Assembly (NCBI GenBank): GCA_022578605.1
Contig: MU394162.1
Location: forward strand, 1-64,000
DNA: 64,000 bases
Direction of reading: 5' to 3'
Source: Camillea tinctor
Taxonomy: Eukaryota > Ascomycota > Sordariomycetes > Xylariales > Xylariaceae
Shown here: one piece after another, positions 1-12,382 of the stretch
How the letters are laid out: every line of letters starts with the position of its first letter
How positions within the stretch are numbered: the stretch's first letter is position 1
The notes under the pieces: model-generated
Databases searched by the model: none
What the model saw: only the letters and a program-made list of their open reading frames with translations
What the model was told of the DNA's origin: nothing
Program-made: the position numbers and the translations under genes

Positions 1-3000
1 TTATATTTTTATAATAAAAAATAACTTATTATTATAATTAAAAAAAAATTAAAAAATTATTTTTTTAAAAAGAAAATAAAGTATATTTACTATAATAATA
101 ATAAAATGCAACTATAAAAACGTTATAAATTTATATAATAAAATTTAACAAAAAATTAAATTTTAAAAAATTAAGTTTATATAAAATTAAAAAAGTAAGT
201 ACTATTAAATATTAATTATTAATTAAAATTGCTAAAAAAAACTAAAATATATTTAATATTTTATATATTATTTTTAAAATTTATATTTATTAATGTCGAA
301 ATAAAAAAAATTTTTATTTAAAAAAAATAATAATATATATAATATTAAAAGAATTTTAAATTTAAAAAAAGTAAAAAATTAATTATAATACTTAATTAAA
401 TAAAAAAATTACTTATTAAAAAATAATTTATAAAAATTAATTAAAAACTTAATAAGTTTAAAATAAAAACTTATTAAGTTTTATTAATAAAATTTAAATT
501 ACTTAAAACTGCGTTATTTTAAAAAATAAATTAGTTTAATTAAATAACATTAAAAAAAATGCTTTAATAGTAAAATTATTTTAAAGCGCTTTTATAACTT
601 TATATTTATATTTTAATTTTTTTAACTTTTTTAATTTATTTATATTTTTTAAATTAAATGTAATTAACTTTAATTTTTTTTTTATTAAATTACGCTAATA
701 ATATAAATAAAATAAATAACTTAAAGCTTTTAATATTTTAACTTTAATTTATTAAATACAAAAAGTTACTTTTTAAGCTTTATTATATAAATAATTTAAT
801 TTTTATTATTTTTTAAAATAATTATTTTTTACTTAAAGCTTATTAATAAAAACCTTATTATTATATTATTTTAAATAATTTAAAACATTTAAAAAAACAT
901 TTTTATATATATGCGCTTAATATATATACTTATTATATTTACGTAAATACCATCCATCCACACCTTTATAAACACCTTTATATTAAAAACATTAAAATGT
1001 ATAATAAACTATTAAAACACTATAACTTTAATAATATATAAATTTTTTTAAAAAAATAGTAAAAATAAAATAAATATATAATAAAAATGCCTTTTTTTTA
1101 ATTAATTTATATATTTAATTAAAGCTTAAATAATGCAATTAAAACGCGTGCGTATTAATAAGTATACTATAGGTTTATTTAGCTTTTTATTGCTAAATTT
1201 TTTATTTAATTTACTACTTAATTTTTTACTTAATTTTAATTTGTTTTTAATTTTAAAAGCTGCAAATTGTTTTTTAGTAATTTTTTTATATATAGCTTAA
1301 ATTTAAATTAATTTTATAAACGTTTTATTAAAATTAAAGACTTTTTTGCGCTTTTTTTTTACTTAGCGCTTTATTTTTAACTTAAAACCTTTTAACTCTT
1401 TTTTATAAAAAAAACGCTTAGTTTTTTTTTTAAAAGCTTTAATAATTAATTTAAATGCAATTTTTAATTAAAAAGTGCAAAATTTATTAAAATCTTTAAT
1501 TTAGCAACTAATTATTAGTGTTAAAAAAAAGTTATATTTTAAAGGTTTAGCTATAGTTTTATATTTGTTATTTTTATTATATTTTAAATTTTTAAATGTT
1601 TTAAAGCTTTTTTGCAATTAATAAGCTAGTTTTTAATAGTTTTAAACTTTATTATAATAGTTTTTTTAATAAAAGTTATTTTTTTTGCTTTAATATAAGT
1701 TTTAATAAAATTAATTTTATTTATAAGCAATTTATTAGTTTAAAAAGCTAATTTACTAAAATAGCAACAATAATACGTTTTTAAAAAATTAAATAAATTA
1801 TTATTTAAAAGCTAAAAACCATAAAAGTAATAAGCTAAAAAAAACATAAATAAATGTTATAGCAAAAATAAGTAAATATAAACTTTAGTTAAAAAAAAGT
1901 GCGTTAATATACCTTTTTTATAACGCATATAAAAAAAATTGCAAAATTATAAAAATAAAATTAATTAATATAAAAATAAAAATAACTTATTAATATATAA
2001 CTTTTATAGCTATTTAGTATTAAAAAGCAAGCTTTTAATAAATTGTAAAAAAAGTAATTAGTTTAAAGTAAAAAAACTTATTATAACTATTTTATAATTA
2101 TTACACTAAATAACTATTTATTTTTTAAGCATATAAAGTATTAATTTGCTATATTTTTAAATTTTTTAATAAATTATAAAGTTTAAAAATCTTTGCTTTT
2201 AAAAATAATTTTAAAGGTTAATATTTAGCTTATTACATTAACATACTTAATAAATAAAGTTTAAAAACAAAATTGCGAACTTTTTATAAAAACTTTACAA
2301 GTTTTAAAAGTTTTAAAAATTAAATTATTAATTTTTAATAAAATAGTTAATAAAATTATTAAAATAAACTTTAAAATAAATTATAAACTATAATTAGTTA
2401 TTAAACTTTTTTTATTTACGTTAAAAGTTAATTTAAGCCAAATTTTTTTATATTTTTTTTTATATATTAAAATATTAATTTATAGCTTTAAAAATAAAAG
2501 CATTAAACTTAAATGCCTTTATTTTGTAGCTTATTTTAATTTAAATAATTAAATTTTATTGTATAAAGCATTTAGTTTAATTACGACTTATTTTTCTTTA
2601 ATATTTTTTATTAAGAAAAAATCGCTGCGTAATTTTATAAACTATGTTGTAAAATAAAGTAAAACTTAAAAACTTTTAACGTAAAATTCAATAAACAAAA
2701 CTTTTTTTTTACTTATATATTAATTTCGTTTATATATAACGGCTTAATAAGCTTTGTTATTTATAAAAATAGTTAAAAAAGGTTATAAAAAAATATTACG
2801 TTTTACAGCTATAACTTTAAAAAATAAACGCTTTTATTTAATATTGTAAATAGCATGCTTTAAATTAACGTTTATATATAAAAATATTTTAAAATAATAA
2901 AAAATAAATAAAGTTTAACAAAATTATTATAAAAAAACTAAAAAAAATATAATATTTTATAAATAGTTAAAAATAAAGATACTTACAACACTAATTTTAC

Positions 3001-3695
3001 TATAATTTTTACGCAGAAACTTTTCGAAAAAATTACGTAAAAAACTTTAATTTTAAATCTACATATTAGCTTTACTGTTTATAAATAGCATTAAAAGTAA
3101 ATTTTATACGTATAAATAAAGTGGTTAGTAATAAAGTAGTTTATATGTAATTTAATGTTTTTAATATAAAAGTGTTTATAAAAATGTAAATAAATGGTAA
3201 ATTAATTTAAATATAATATATTTTAAATATTTAATTTTTTTAATTTATTTAATTAATTTTTTTTATTATTTTATTTTTATTAAAATAATTTTAAAAAACA
3301 TAATAAAAAAGTATAAAATAAAATAAATTAATTTTTAAAATAAAAATTTAAAAAAAAAATAATATTATAATTTATTATTATAAATAAAGTTATTAAAAAT
3401 AAAACAATTATTATTTTTAACATGCAGTTAGCATTAATTATTTTTAATATAAAAATGTAATTATTATTAACGTAATTAATATAATTAATATTTTTTAAAG
3501 TTATGCATTATATTTTTATGTTAATTATATAAAAAAGTATATATAAATTAACTATAATTTTTTTATAATTATTCGTTTTTTAGCTATTAATTTAAAGCTT
3601 TATTTACTTTTTAAAATTATAGCAAAAGTTTTGTAAATTCCTTTAACAAGCATAATATAAAATACTAAACTAACTTTGCTTTATTATTTTATAAA
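1..3695. repeat. Extremely AT-rich, probably RIP-degraded block
   Basis: The block is almost entirely A and T, with scattered G/C, no long open frame on either strand and no recognisable protein motif. The composition changes abruptly near 3,690-3,700 to ordinary mixed sequence. In filamentous ascomycetes such blocks are usually transposons destroyed by repeat-induced C-to-T mutation. I infer that origin, but cannot name the element because no terminal repeat or coding remnant survives to the eye. It begins at the window edge, so its true extent is unknown; a (sub)telomeric or centromeric position is possible. Confidence 0.8.
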
Positions 3696-3761
3696 GTTAA
3701 GATCAGCACGTGACCTACCTGTCATAAGGAGGGCTCGTTACACTTACGTCTTGAGCAGGCG

Positions 3762-4472
3762 ATGATATATGTCGCCCCGAATCATGCCGCATATCTATAT
3801 CTGGGGAGTATAGATGGCTTCCCGATAGGCATACGTATCGAAAAAAAGATCCAAGGGATTATGCGTGTTGAACCGGATACTCTATTTGTCATAAAAACCC
3901 AACTCCAAGAAAGTAAACAAACCGTCGAGCCGTACATCTATTTTAACAAGGCCCTCCGCGCACCGAACTCTGGATTGAGGCCGAAGCCTAGCATTGCCTT
4001 CAGGGTCAATGATTCTCTTGTCGACCTAGCTATTTACGACGTGTCGCTACCTGAGTTCTGGGATAGGAAGTCCTGGACGTTTATACCGCCGAAGAGGGAT
4101 TGCGAGTTCGTCGTTGCACTCGAGACCTCTTTGAAGGAGAGGATCCTCGTGCTATGCATGCCATACAATCCCGGTTTGCTCAAGTTCATAGCTGTCAGCT
4201 CTTATGCGAGTGGCTTTCTGCGCGAAGTCTACGACGACATCGATTCCCGCTTAAGCTGCAAGGAGCGGGCTTTTGTCCCCAGATTTAATGCCTCTGGAGC
4301 GCTCAGCAGGTGTATATTGAGCAAACAATTTTTTTCGGGTATCGTCCGCGATAATAGCTTTCTTTCCCGGTATCCGATTTGTGGATCCACCTCCGGCATC
4401 ATAATCAGGACTACATTCCCATACAACGGCTCTCCTATTATAATGATGTTTACGAATGGGAATCACTCATAG
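3762..4472 (+). CDS. Orphan hypothetical protein, 236 aa
   Basis: A single uninterrupted 236-codon frame of ordinary base composition that starts about 70 bp inside the boundary of the AT-only block. I do not recognise the product. It has no obvious signal peptide, membrane segment or repeat; it is a mixed alpha/beta-looking sequence with several Cys residues and Pro/aromatic-rich stretches. The ATG is simply the first in frame, and an upstream exon could have been lost in the mutated block. It could be the 3' part of a larger gene truncated there, or a chance frame. No introns are needed and no neighbour suggests a role. Confidence 0.4.
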   Translation: MIYVAPNHAAYLYLGSIDGFPIGIRIEKKIQGIMRVEPDTLFVIKTQLQESKQTVEPYIYFNKALRAPNSGLRPKPSIAFRVNDSLVDLAIYDVSLPEFWDRKSWTFIPPKRDCEFVVALETSLKERILVLCMPYNPGLLKFIAVSSYASGFLREVYDDIDSRLSCKERAFVPRFNASGALSRCILSKQFFSGIVRDNSFLSRYPICGSTSGIIIRTTFPYNGSPIIMMFTNGNHS

Positions 4473-5408
4473 ACGTGATTCGAGATCCATACCTCTAGCC
4501 CCGAATGCCATTTTCCGGGGGTATAGAGGGCACGAAGGGAGTGAGCTACGAGATAAGGAAGAGAGGGGATGCACTTAACGAATCCTCCTTAGCTATTCGG
4601 CTGTAGTTTCGACAAAAATGTTCCTTCTATCTAATATAATCTTTATCTACTTACATAAACATAATAGCAACAAGAAAGAGCTTATACTACACTTCTCCTC
4701 ACTTAATAACCCAATTTTCATCGGCTCCCCGGATTTCTTCTTCTATCCCCCTGTTTCCTCCTTTTCTCTCTTATTCCCATCAAACTCATCCCTAAAATAA
4801 AGGAGTGTTCTATGTAGGAGCCACTATATTAGAGGTGATCATAGTTCCTAGTCACCGCACAATTAACATCGTAGTTTTTCTAAGTTCTTGATATAGCTCT
4901 CGTGATACCCTGGCTAGATATGCATCATGCTGTGATACCTGACCTGCAAATCAAGACGGGGCCGTGCCGGATCCCAGGAACCTGTTTTTTAACCTACGGT
5001 AGAGGTTTGGGGGGCGGGAGGTAATTATTGGACTCGCACCGACCATTACCTCTGCCGTCCTTATCGAGGCTCTCTTTCTAATTTTGGCATAGCGGAAAGC
5101 TGTACCGCTCATCTGATCGGAGTGGGTATATAGATAGAATTATTAGGAGCTGAATAGCTGAATATTGGTCCAACCGCCCACTAGAGCCGTCGAAGGATTC
5201 ACCTCCTTTACTTTTGCCCCCATTTTGTGTCATCATGTGGAACTTCATGATATTTTGCTGTCCTTCTATGTAGATAGAGACTAAGCTGCAAGTGTCACTC
5301 CGGTTTTGAGTTGCTGCTCTTCGTTCTCGTCTCTGATAACACAGAAATGCGGCTTCCGAACAGGGCACCATAATCTAGCGACTACACCTTTGCCGCAGAG
5401 AATTCAAT
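4473..5408. other. Intergenic; small imperfect hairpin near 4,492-4,529
   Basis: No supportable gene. About 20 bp after the orphan frame ends, CCTCTA and CCCCG are mirrored by CGGGG and TAGAGG around a short loop, giving an imperfect stem of unknown meaning. The rest is the 5' flank of the DUF3176 gene. Short minus-strand frames near 5.1-5.6 kb have no recognisable content. Confidence 0.5.
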
Positions 5409-7318
5409 ATGGCCCATAGGCATGACGATACCATGGTGTTCGAGCTCACTGATGTGTCTCGCGGATCTCCCTCGCGGCACAACGACGAAGTCTCTCCCGT
5501 GACGAGTGACAGAGCCATTCTGGTTGAGGGACACGAGCATCCGGACCATTCGACGCCACAGGAATACCAACATAGATACAGACAGAGCACACCGATAGAC
5601 ACAGACAGCTTCTTAGACGAACGGCCATCGGAGGAAACCCCAGCGCAAAAGGCCCACGGCAACTCAGAACCCGGCTACCTCTCCGTCTGGCTATGGGAAC
5701 TCGGCGCGGTCTGCGTCAGCGTAAGCTGCATGGTCGCCATAATCGCGATCCTATTCATGACGAGCGGCAAAGCATTATCGGCGTGGAGCTTTCCGATCGC
5801 GCCCAACTCGCTGGTGTCCGTGTTCTCGACGCTGGCCAAGTCGGCGCTGATGGTGTCGGTGGCGGCATGTCTGGGTCAGCTGAAGTGGATCTACTTCGGC
5901 CAGAAGCGTCGCGAGCTGAGCGACTTTGAGGCGTTCGAGGAGGCAAGCCGGGGCCCGTGGGGGGCGTTAATGTTCTTGTGGTGCGTCCGGTTCCGCGCCA
6001 AGCTCGCCTTGTTCGCCGCACTCATCACTCTCGTCGCCCTTGCGTTCGATCCTTTCACTCAGCAGATCCTCCAGTTCCCCAGCCGCAGCATGGCCCAGCC
6101 CGGGAAGGCGAGCTTTGGAATTGCGCACGCGTATGATAGCGGGATCGAGCTCGCAAAGACGAAGACGGTGTTCGGTAATTAGGCCCTTAACAATCTCCCA
6201 TACGACACTACAGCTGACTTGGACACATTCGAGAACTCCCCATCGAGGCGCAGATTCAAGGTGCCATCATGAGCGGCCTCTACAACGTCGACGCCCCAGT
6301 GAAAGTCACCTGTCCAACAGGGAACTGCCCCTGGCCGGAATTCACAACCCTAGCTCTATCCAGCAACTGCCACAACGCCACCGAGGGCACCGTGACGAAC
6401 TGCACGAGCAACGGCCCGTCCCTCCGCTGCACGTATCTCACACCGGGGGGCTACAACCTCAGCACCTCCGCCGGGTTCTCCAAGATGGGCAGCTCGTACA
6501 CGATCCTCAACTCAACCGCAGTCACGGAATGGGACCGCTACTCCGACTGGGCCAACAGCACGCTCGTGCGGTTCGCCATCGTCAACCTCACCGACACGCG
6601 CAACGCGCAAGGCGGGCACGACGTCGCCTTCCGGTCTCCCTACATCCTCGAGTGCGACATGCGGTGGTACGCGCGCACCTTCCACGCCCTGCGCGTAACC
6701 AACGGGTCTTTCGCCCCCGGTCCCACCACCGACCACGCCCTCGAGGGCGTGCCCGTGAACACAACCTCCGCCAACCAAGCGATCGAGTTCTGGTACCCGG
6801 GGCCGTACGCGTACCGGCTCTCCTCCCCCGACGACAACCTCACCTTCCTCATCAACCCCAACGACCACGGCATAATCGCCTCGCACCTGGCGGAAGTATT
6901 CTCCTCGACGTCCCGCACCAACTTCGGGCTCGCCCTCGCGCAAAGCCGCAACCTGTCCTCCGCGATCGAGAGCATAGCCGCGAGCGTGACCTACGCGCTG
7001 GGGCACGGGCGCAACGCGACCGCCCTGCCGGGCACGGCGTACGCGAGCGAGACGTACGTCCGCGTGCGGTGGGGGTGGGTGCTGCCGCCGGTGGGGACGG
7101 TGGCCATGGCGGGGGTGTTGCTGGCGGCGACGATGGTGCACTCGCGGCGGCGGGGGGTGGCGGGGTGGAAGTCGGCGGGCCTGGTGGCGCTGTTCACGCG
7201 GTTCGTCGGGTGGGAGGAGGACGACCTGGCGGTGCGTTCGCCGGAGGACGCGGTGAGGCGGGCGCGGGGGATGAGGGCCGGGTTCGAGGTCATCGGGGGC
7301 CCGGTCCTGAAGAATTGA
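5409..7318 (+). CDS. DUF3176-family membrane protein
   Basis: A fungal DUF3176 protein of unknown function. Exon 1 (5409 to about 6174) has a polar N-terminus, then a first hydrophobic segment starting LWELGAVCVSV, a second (SLVSVFSTLAKSALMVSVAAC), the family signature CLGQLKWIYF and EEASRGPWG, and a third membrane segment. Exon 2 (about 6234-7318) begins near SGLYNVDAP and CPTGNCPWPEF, with many N-glycosylation sequons and paired Cys in a probably extracytoplasmic domain. It ends in a final membrane helix (WVLPPVGTVAMAGVLLAATM) and a basic tail. The best single intron is 6175-6233 (GTAATT donor, phase 1, join E-L-P-I-E-A-Q). The acceptor at 6213 has better context but gives the wrong frame, so this junction may hide a small indel or a second intron. 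Divergent paralogue at 60.2-62.9 kb. Confidence 0.85.
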
Positions 7319-8288
7319 GATAGATGATGTCGCTGGATGACTTGTGGAGGTGCGAGGAGGAAGGCAGAGTTCGATGGGTTTGTCCTTAGCTATCGGGTTC
7401 CCCTTCCACATCTCCCCCCCTTTTGTGTGTATATATATTAGATACTTCCAAAAGTAGATAACAGTCTCACTCAGGTTCTTCCTGCAGGTCAAATTCATTC
7501 AAACCGATTGCTTAATAAAGATATGTTCAAACATCAGAGGAGAGAGGCTTTAATAGTGTTTACAAGTATTGTTCCTAACTCTTCTCACAAATAAAATAGA
7601 TCGGGGAGGGACACCGATCAAAAATCGTCCGAACAAAGTCACCGAAGCAAGAGAACCAAACAGTGATTATAAAAACTGCAACGCAATACACAAAAAAAAA
7701 AATAATCATTTGTCTATTTTTCTATCTTATACACAAGGTATATTAGACCAGGTTTCCCCTTCCTCCTAATCATACCTTTTCTCATCTACATACCTTTTTA
7801 AGGGGAGCTAACCCCTAGACCCCCTTTCTCCTTTTCTTCCCGTCTCCTTTCATCTCCCCTCATACATCTATTCTCTCCATCCTTCCCCCACCATTCCCTT
7901 CATTTTTTTTCTAGAGAATCGTGGACAGGGCCCAGCCAGTTGATTCCTCTAAGAGACGAAGCAACCAACTTTGTGGGCATGAAATTCAAGGGTGTCTGGT
8001 CTATAGGGTACAGGGAAAGGGGACGAGGATGGAAGAAGGGGAAGTTATGACGATAACAAGAATATACACGACGATATATAAAACGAGACAAGAAAGCTGA
8101 GAAAAAGAGGTAAGGGACAAGTTAAACAATGATCCCCAATTCCCCTTTTGTTTTCCTTTTCTCCCCGCTCTAACCCCCTTTTACCCGCTCCTCCCGCAAA
8201 ACCAACTCACTCTCAGCGTTTTTAAACTCGATTGTATGCATTTTTATCAAGGGGGAAAGACACAAACACAAGTCTATAGACAAGGGAA
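7319..8288. other. Convergent intergenic region
   Basis: Shared 3' flank of the DUF3176 gene (plus) and MIC60 (minus). Pyrimidine-rich around 7,780-7,900 and purine-rich near 8,000-8,120. No gene recognised. Confidence 0.6.
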
Positions 8289-10330
8289 TCATTGTACTTG
8301 CAAGCTCCGTAGTCTCGCTTCTGTAGAAATGACCTAAATTGTGTGAAGAAAAAAAAAAAGTCATATTAGCACCTGGAAAAGGGGAAAAGTCAGCAGGAAA
8401 TAGGACACTAGAAACGTACCTCGAGTGCCTGCTGCACCTCTAGTGCCTTTCTAATCTCGCCAAGCCAGTCCTTGCTCAGGGTCTTGGCCCAGCCCTGAAG
8501 CCCATTCATCTCGCGCGCTGCGGCGTCAAGGTCACCCTCTTCGAGGTAGGTTTGCGTGCGCGTGAGGATGCTCTCAACATCATCGCCCGCAGCAAGTCCC
8601 TGCTTGCGGAAGAGCACTTTGCTGAGAACCCAGCTGGAAGCGTGGCTAGCCACACCAGCTTCATCGGGCAGCAGCGATGCCTTACGCACCTCCGATGCCA
8701 CGCGCCGGAACCGGTCGATCAGCTGTGCCGGTGTTGCGATGCCCCGCTGGTAGGCTGAGGGGTTGATCGATCCGATAGCCGCATTGACTACCGGGTCGTC
8801 GTCTGCGATCTCCTTCAGCGCTACGAGCTCCCGCACGAAGGGGCGTGGGTGTTGTGCGTCCTCAAGACTAGCGCGCACAGCTTCGACGGCAACATGGAGC
8901 TGCTGCGTTCGGAGGTTCATGTCGACCACATCATTCCAGCCGGTCGTGAGTTTCTCTAGTTCGGTGATGGATGCGCTTAGCTGGTCCAGCTTGCCTAGTC
9001 TGCCGTTACGTTCCTCCTCGACGCAGTTCTTGACATCTTTGAGGAATTGCCGCTTGAGTTCTACCGCCTGCTCCACAAGCTTATTCTTGAGTCGCTCCTC
9101 GTTGAGCAATTTCTCTCTCTCGAGTTCCGTCTCGATTCTGGATTGGTAGGCCGACTGGATGCGCTTCATCTCGTCCTCGAACTCGGCTCTCCACTGACTC
9201 TCTTGTGCGGTCATGGCTTTTTCGACGCGGCTGACTAGCTCGGTAGCGGCAGACTCGAATTCCTTAACCTTGGTCGTGACCTGTGCGGCAGCGTCCTTTT
9301 CGACCTGGGCCTTGAGGGCGCGAATCTTGGAGCCTACCTTGTTAAGCTCGTTCTTGGCCTTGCCAATGGTCGAAGAAAACCGATCATCGGCATTGTCGGC
9401 GTTAACAACTGTGATGATATCGTTAAGCATCTTGACTAAGTCCTGGACAACGGGGTCATCTGCATCCTTAACCTTGAGAGGGTCGATAGGAGAGGCAGGG
9501 GGGAACCGTGAAGGCTCATCCACCTCAGGGGCCTTGAATTGAACCACTTCCTTCTTGCTCTCCTCCTTCTTGGCCGGTGGGGCTGATTCGGCAGCCTTGG
9601 GTGCTTCCACAGGCTTCTCAGCAGGCTTCTTCTTCTTCTCCGGCTCGGGAGCGGCAGTGGTCGTGGTCGCTGTAGAGGTCTTGGCAGCATCGCGCATTGC
9701 GCTTGACTGTCTGCCGGCCGGCTCACCACTATCTGCTACCCGCCATGATGCACCACTCTGGGGGGAGATCTTGACTTGGGCACCGGTGTCCTTGCTTCGG
9801 TTTCTTCCAAGCACCATGCCCTGGTATCGTTTCCGGAAATCCAGCTCTTCAAAGTAGAGAACGGCCTGCTCTCCAAACGGTACATACTCGGTAAAGAAGT
9901 CATGGAAGTTATCGTTGACGCGTGAATACCAGGTACCGCCACCAAAAGTGACAGCACCCAAGAAAACGAGAGTGAAGAGGTAGTTGCGCAACCGGCGGAA
10001 GAAGCCCTTCTTTTTCTTGACAGGCGTCGGGGGCTGTATCTCTGCGGATTTGGCAACCGTTGACGCCTCTGTATTTGGTGTTGATGGTTTTTTCTCATCG
10101 GCGAAGGATCTCTGGAGAAGTATAAGTTGTTGTTAGATCCAGATGGTACATAGGTATGTATATATCTTGAAATATATTTATATTTATTTCATTCTTTAAA
10201 TTTTTGTTGTACGTACCCACGCAGCTGGGGCGGCAGATCTTGCGATCTCGGGCTGCCATTGACGGGCGGCGGCAGCAGCAATAGGTCTGCTGCCTACGGC
10301 CCTGAGAGATCGCAACGAAGTGCGCAACAT
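8289..10330 (-). CDS. MIC60: MICOS complex subunit MIC60 (mitofilin)
   Basis: The inner-membrane organiser that shapes mitochondrial crista junctions. Three exons: 10330-10217 (38 codons), 10111-8420 and 8333-8289 (15 codons including stop), all phase 0, giving 616 residues. The short first exon encodes an Arg/Ala-rich, acid-poor presequence beginning MLRTSLRSLRAVGSRP. Exon 2 continues with RSFADEKKP, then basic KKKKGFFRRLRN and the single membrane helix around residues 81-100 (YLFTLVFLGAVTFGGG). A Pro/Lys/Ala-rich linker, a long coiled coil (about 270-430) and the conserved mitofilin domain follow. If the frame is simply read on past 8420 it stops after VRF. Splicing the GTACGT donor (8419) to the ATTTAG acceptor restores the family C-terminus, STEARLRSLQVQ. 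Introns are 105 and 86 bp. Family assignment is firm. Confidence 0.95.
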
Positions 10331-11428
10331 GAGGGCATCGAAGAGGGCCGTCAATGTGCAGAGGAAAAAAAGAAAAAGGAAAGAAAAAGGTGGTTTGGGG
10401 AGAAGTTGGTGGTGTGTGGAATTTACTTATGAGGTGTAAAAACCTCGGAATCCAAAAGCTCGAAAAAGCTGAGCGAGCTCAAAGATCTGGGTCTTGGCAC
10501 CAATCGACGTCAGGCTTGTCCCGGTTGGTGCCGTAAGTTGGAAAGTAAAATTTGTGGAGCCCCCTTTACCCCGAAACGAATGTATCATGCGTACATGGCA
10601 ATACCTATGATAGCACTTGCTCGAACTTATAGCCCTTTCCCTCCAAAACCCCTTACCTGCTGCTACGATTAGGAAGGAGGTATTGGAAGTACGTAGCCTA
10701 GGTAGCTAATGCATTTATTCCAGTTATTCTATAACTTTATTAGTTTATATATATAAAGGAGTGTTACATGTATTATTACTACTAAAAAATATAGATATTG
10801 ATCTATTCCCATTGCATTACTCATGCATGTCGTCTTCATTCCAGAGACAAAAACTAAAAACAACCATCAATAATATATAGATACCGCATCATACTGTATA
10901 AAATCTCGCTCTTGTCTTTCAATATCATCTGATCACTGGTTTCTATCTAATGTAGGTAAACTCGTGACTATATCATTCCATCCCATGCTTTCAGAATTCC
11001 CCCATCGCCCATAAAGTTGAAAAAAAAAAGGCAGAGTAGAAAACAAAAAGAGGTGTAAAAAAAAGAAAAAAAAGTCAGGTATTATAAAAGAAAAGCGGAT
11101 GCCATCCTACCAAAAAAGTTCTCCCAATGAATTGTACATCTAGGGCCTTGCATTCACTCTTCATGCTTCCTGAACGAGATAGCCAGCCCTGGTCTTAAGA
11201 AAACGCTGATCCGAATACCGACTCGTTCAGAAACTCACTCTAACTCAATAACTCATCCCGTCTCCTTCTTCTCCCCGCAGCGTTGCACTGTTCAAACAAG
11301 AAAAGGACCCTGGGGGCTGCTTTAGAGAACAGACAGCCAAATACTAGGTCCATGGTATGATCCGATAAACGTCTACCTCTCTATCTCCTCCGTGTCCCGG
11401 AGTGATCTGCACGTCGCGAGACATGCCT
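10331..11428. other. Intergenic between MIC60 (5' side) and Rab5 (3' side)
   Basis: Both neighbours are on the minus strand, so this contains the MIC60 promoter and the Rab5 3' UTR. It includes A-rich stretches (11,020-11,100) but no recognisable gene or element. Confidence 0.6.
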
Positions 11429-12382
11429 CTAGCAGGCGCAAGGTCCCCCGGCCTGTGTGTTCGCACTCTCCGCCTGCCCTAGGCTTACGCCTCCAGATCG
11501 CTGTCCGGGCCTGGCATGGCGCGGGCCGACCTGATCGAGAGGGAGTTTCTTGGCAATAGCAGTAAACAGATCCCGGACGTTCTCTGCCGTTTTAGCAGAA
11601 GTTTCGAAGAATAATAGGCCGGCCTCGTTCGCATATGCCTCGGCATCCGCGGTCGACACTGCGCGCTTATCGGGCTGCTCCGTCACCAAGTCCAACTTGT
11701 TTCCTGCTAGTGCAATAATGATATTCTCGTTGGCCTGTCGCTGCAGTTCCTTTACCCAGGCCTTTGCCTTGTCAAGCGATGCCTAACCCCCCCAACTGTT
11801 AGTATGGCTTGTGCAATTTTCACGCGAGGTATGTTGAGAACAAAACGTACGGACTGGGTGATATCGTAGACAACCACGGCGCAGTTGGCATTTCGGTAAT
11901 ACATAGGGGCTAGGGATTTGTATCGTTCCTGGCCGGCAGTGTCCCAGATCTCGAATTTGACAGTAGTATTTTCGTCTAGAGATATAGTTTGCGTGAGAAA
12001 GGCAGCGCCGATGGTCGATTCCCGATACGAGTCGAATTGGTCCTACATCAGGATGAGCATTTGTCATGTTCACGCAGAGAAAGAAAGAAAAAGATGCCAT
12101 GCGCAGCTGCGAAGACATACCTTAACAAATCTTAGGACTATCGAACTCTGATCAGCAGACACGGGTTAGCATTCTCGGTCAAATATTACACCAGCATCTC
12201 TGTTCGCTTTTCGATTACCTTTCCAACGGCGGATTCTCCTGTGGCAGGTTAGCATCCGATACTGCCGGGGCGAGACACCCTGAATGAGTGCGGGCGACCA
12301 TCATACCTAGAAGCACCAACTTGAACTGCGCAAAGCGGTTGTTGAGGCCGCGACCAGCGGCGGGCCCTGCTCGAGAAGCCAT
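11429..12382 (-). CDS. Rab5-type small GTPase (Vps21/Ypt5 orthologue)
   Basis: Early-endosome Rab GTPase acting in endocytic vesicle tethering and fusion. Five exons are joined by frame: 12382-12307, 12238-12219 (20 nt), 12147-12121 (27 nt), 12042-11851 and 11782-11429, giving 222 residues. Visible motifs: N-terminal [11 protein letters not shown], the P-loop GESAVGKSS (split across three exons), the switch I region [28 protein letters not shown] (switch II), GNKLDL, and SAK in [11 protein letters not shown]. The protein ends CAC, the two-cysteine Rab geranylgeranylation pattern. Rab5-subfamily features include the switch I sequence and the [15 protein letters not shown] stretch. The start ATG (12382) matches fungal Rab5 N-termini. 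Adjacent MIC60 is unrelated in function. Confidence 0.95.

Noticed and set aside
4600..4800. 60-codon frame starting 4618
   Set aside because: Short, AT/pyrimidine-driven and without family features.
6040..7323. Long plus-strand frame and a 328-codon minus-strand frame over the DUF3176 exon 2
   Set aside because: Arg/His/Pro-rich shadow translations of GC-rich coding DNA; the DUF3176 frame carries the real motifs.
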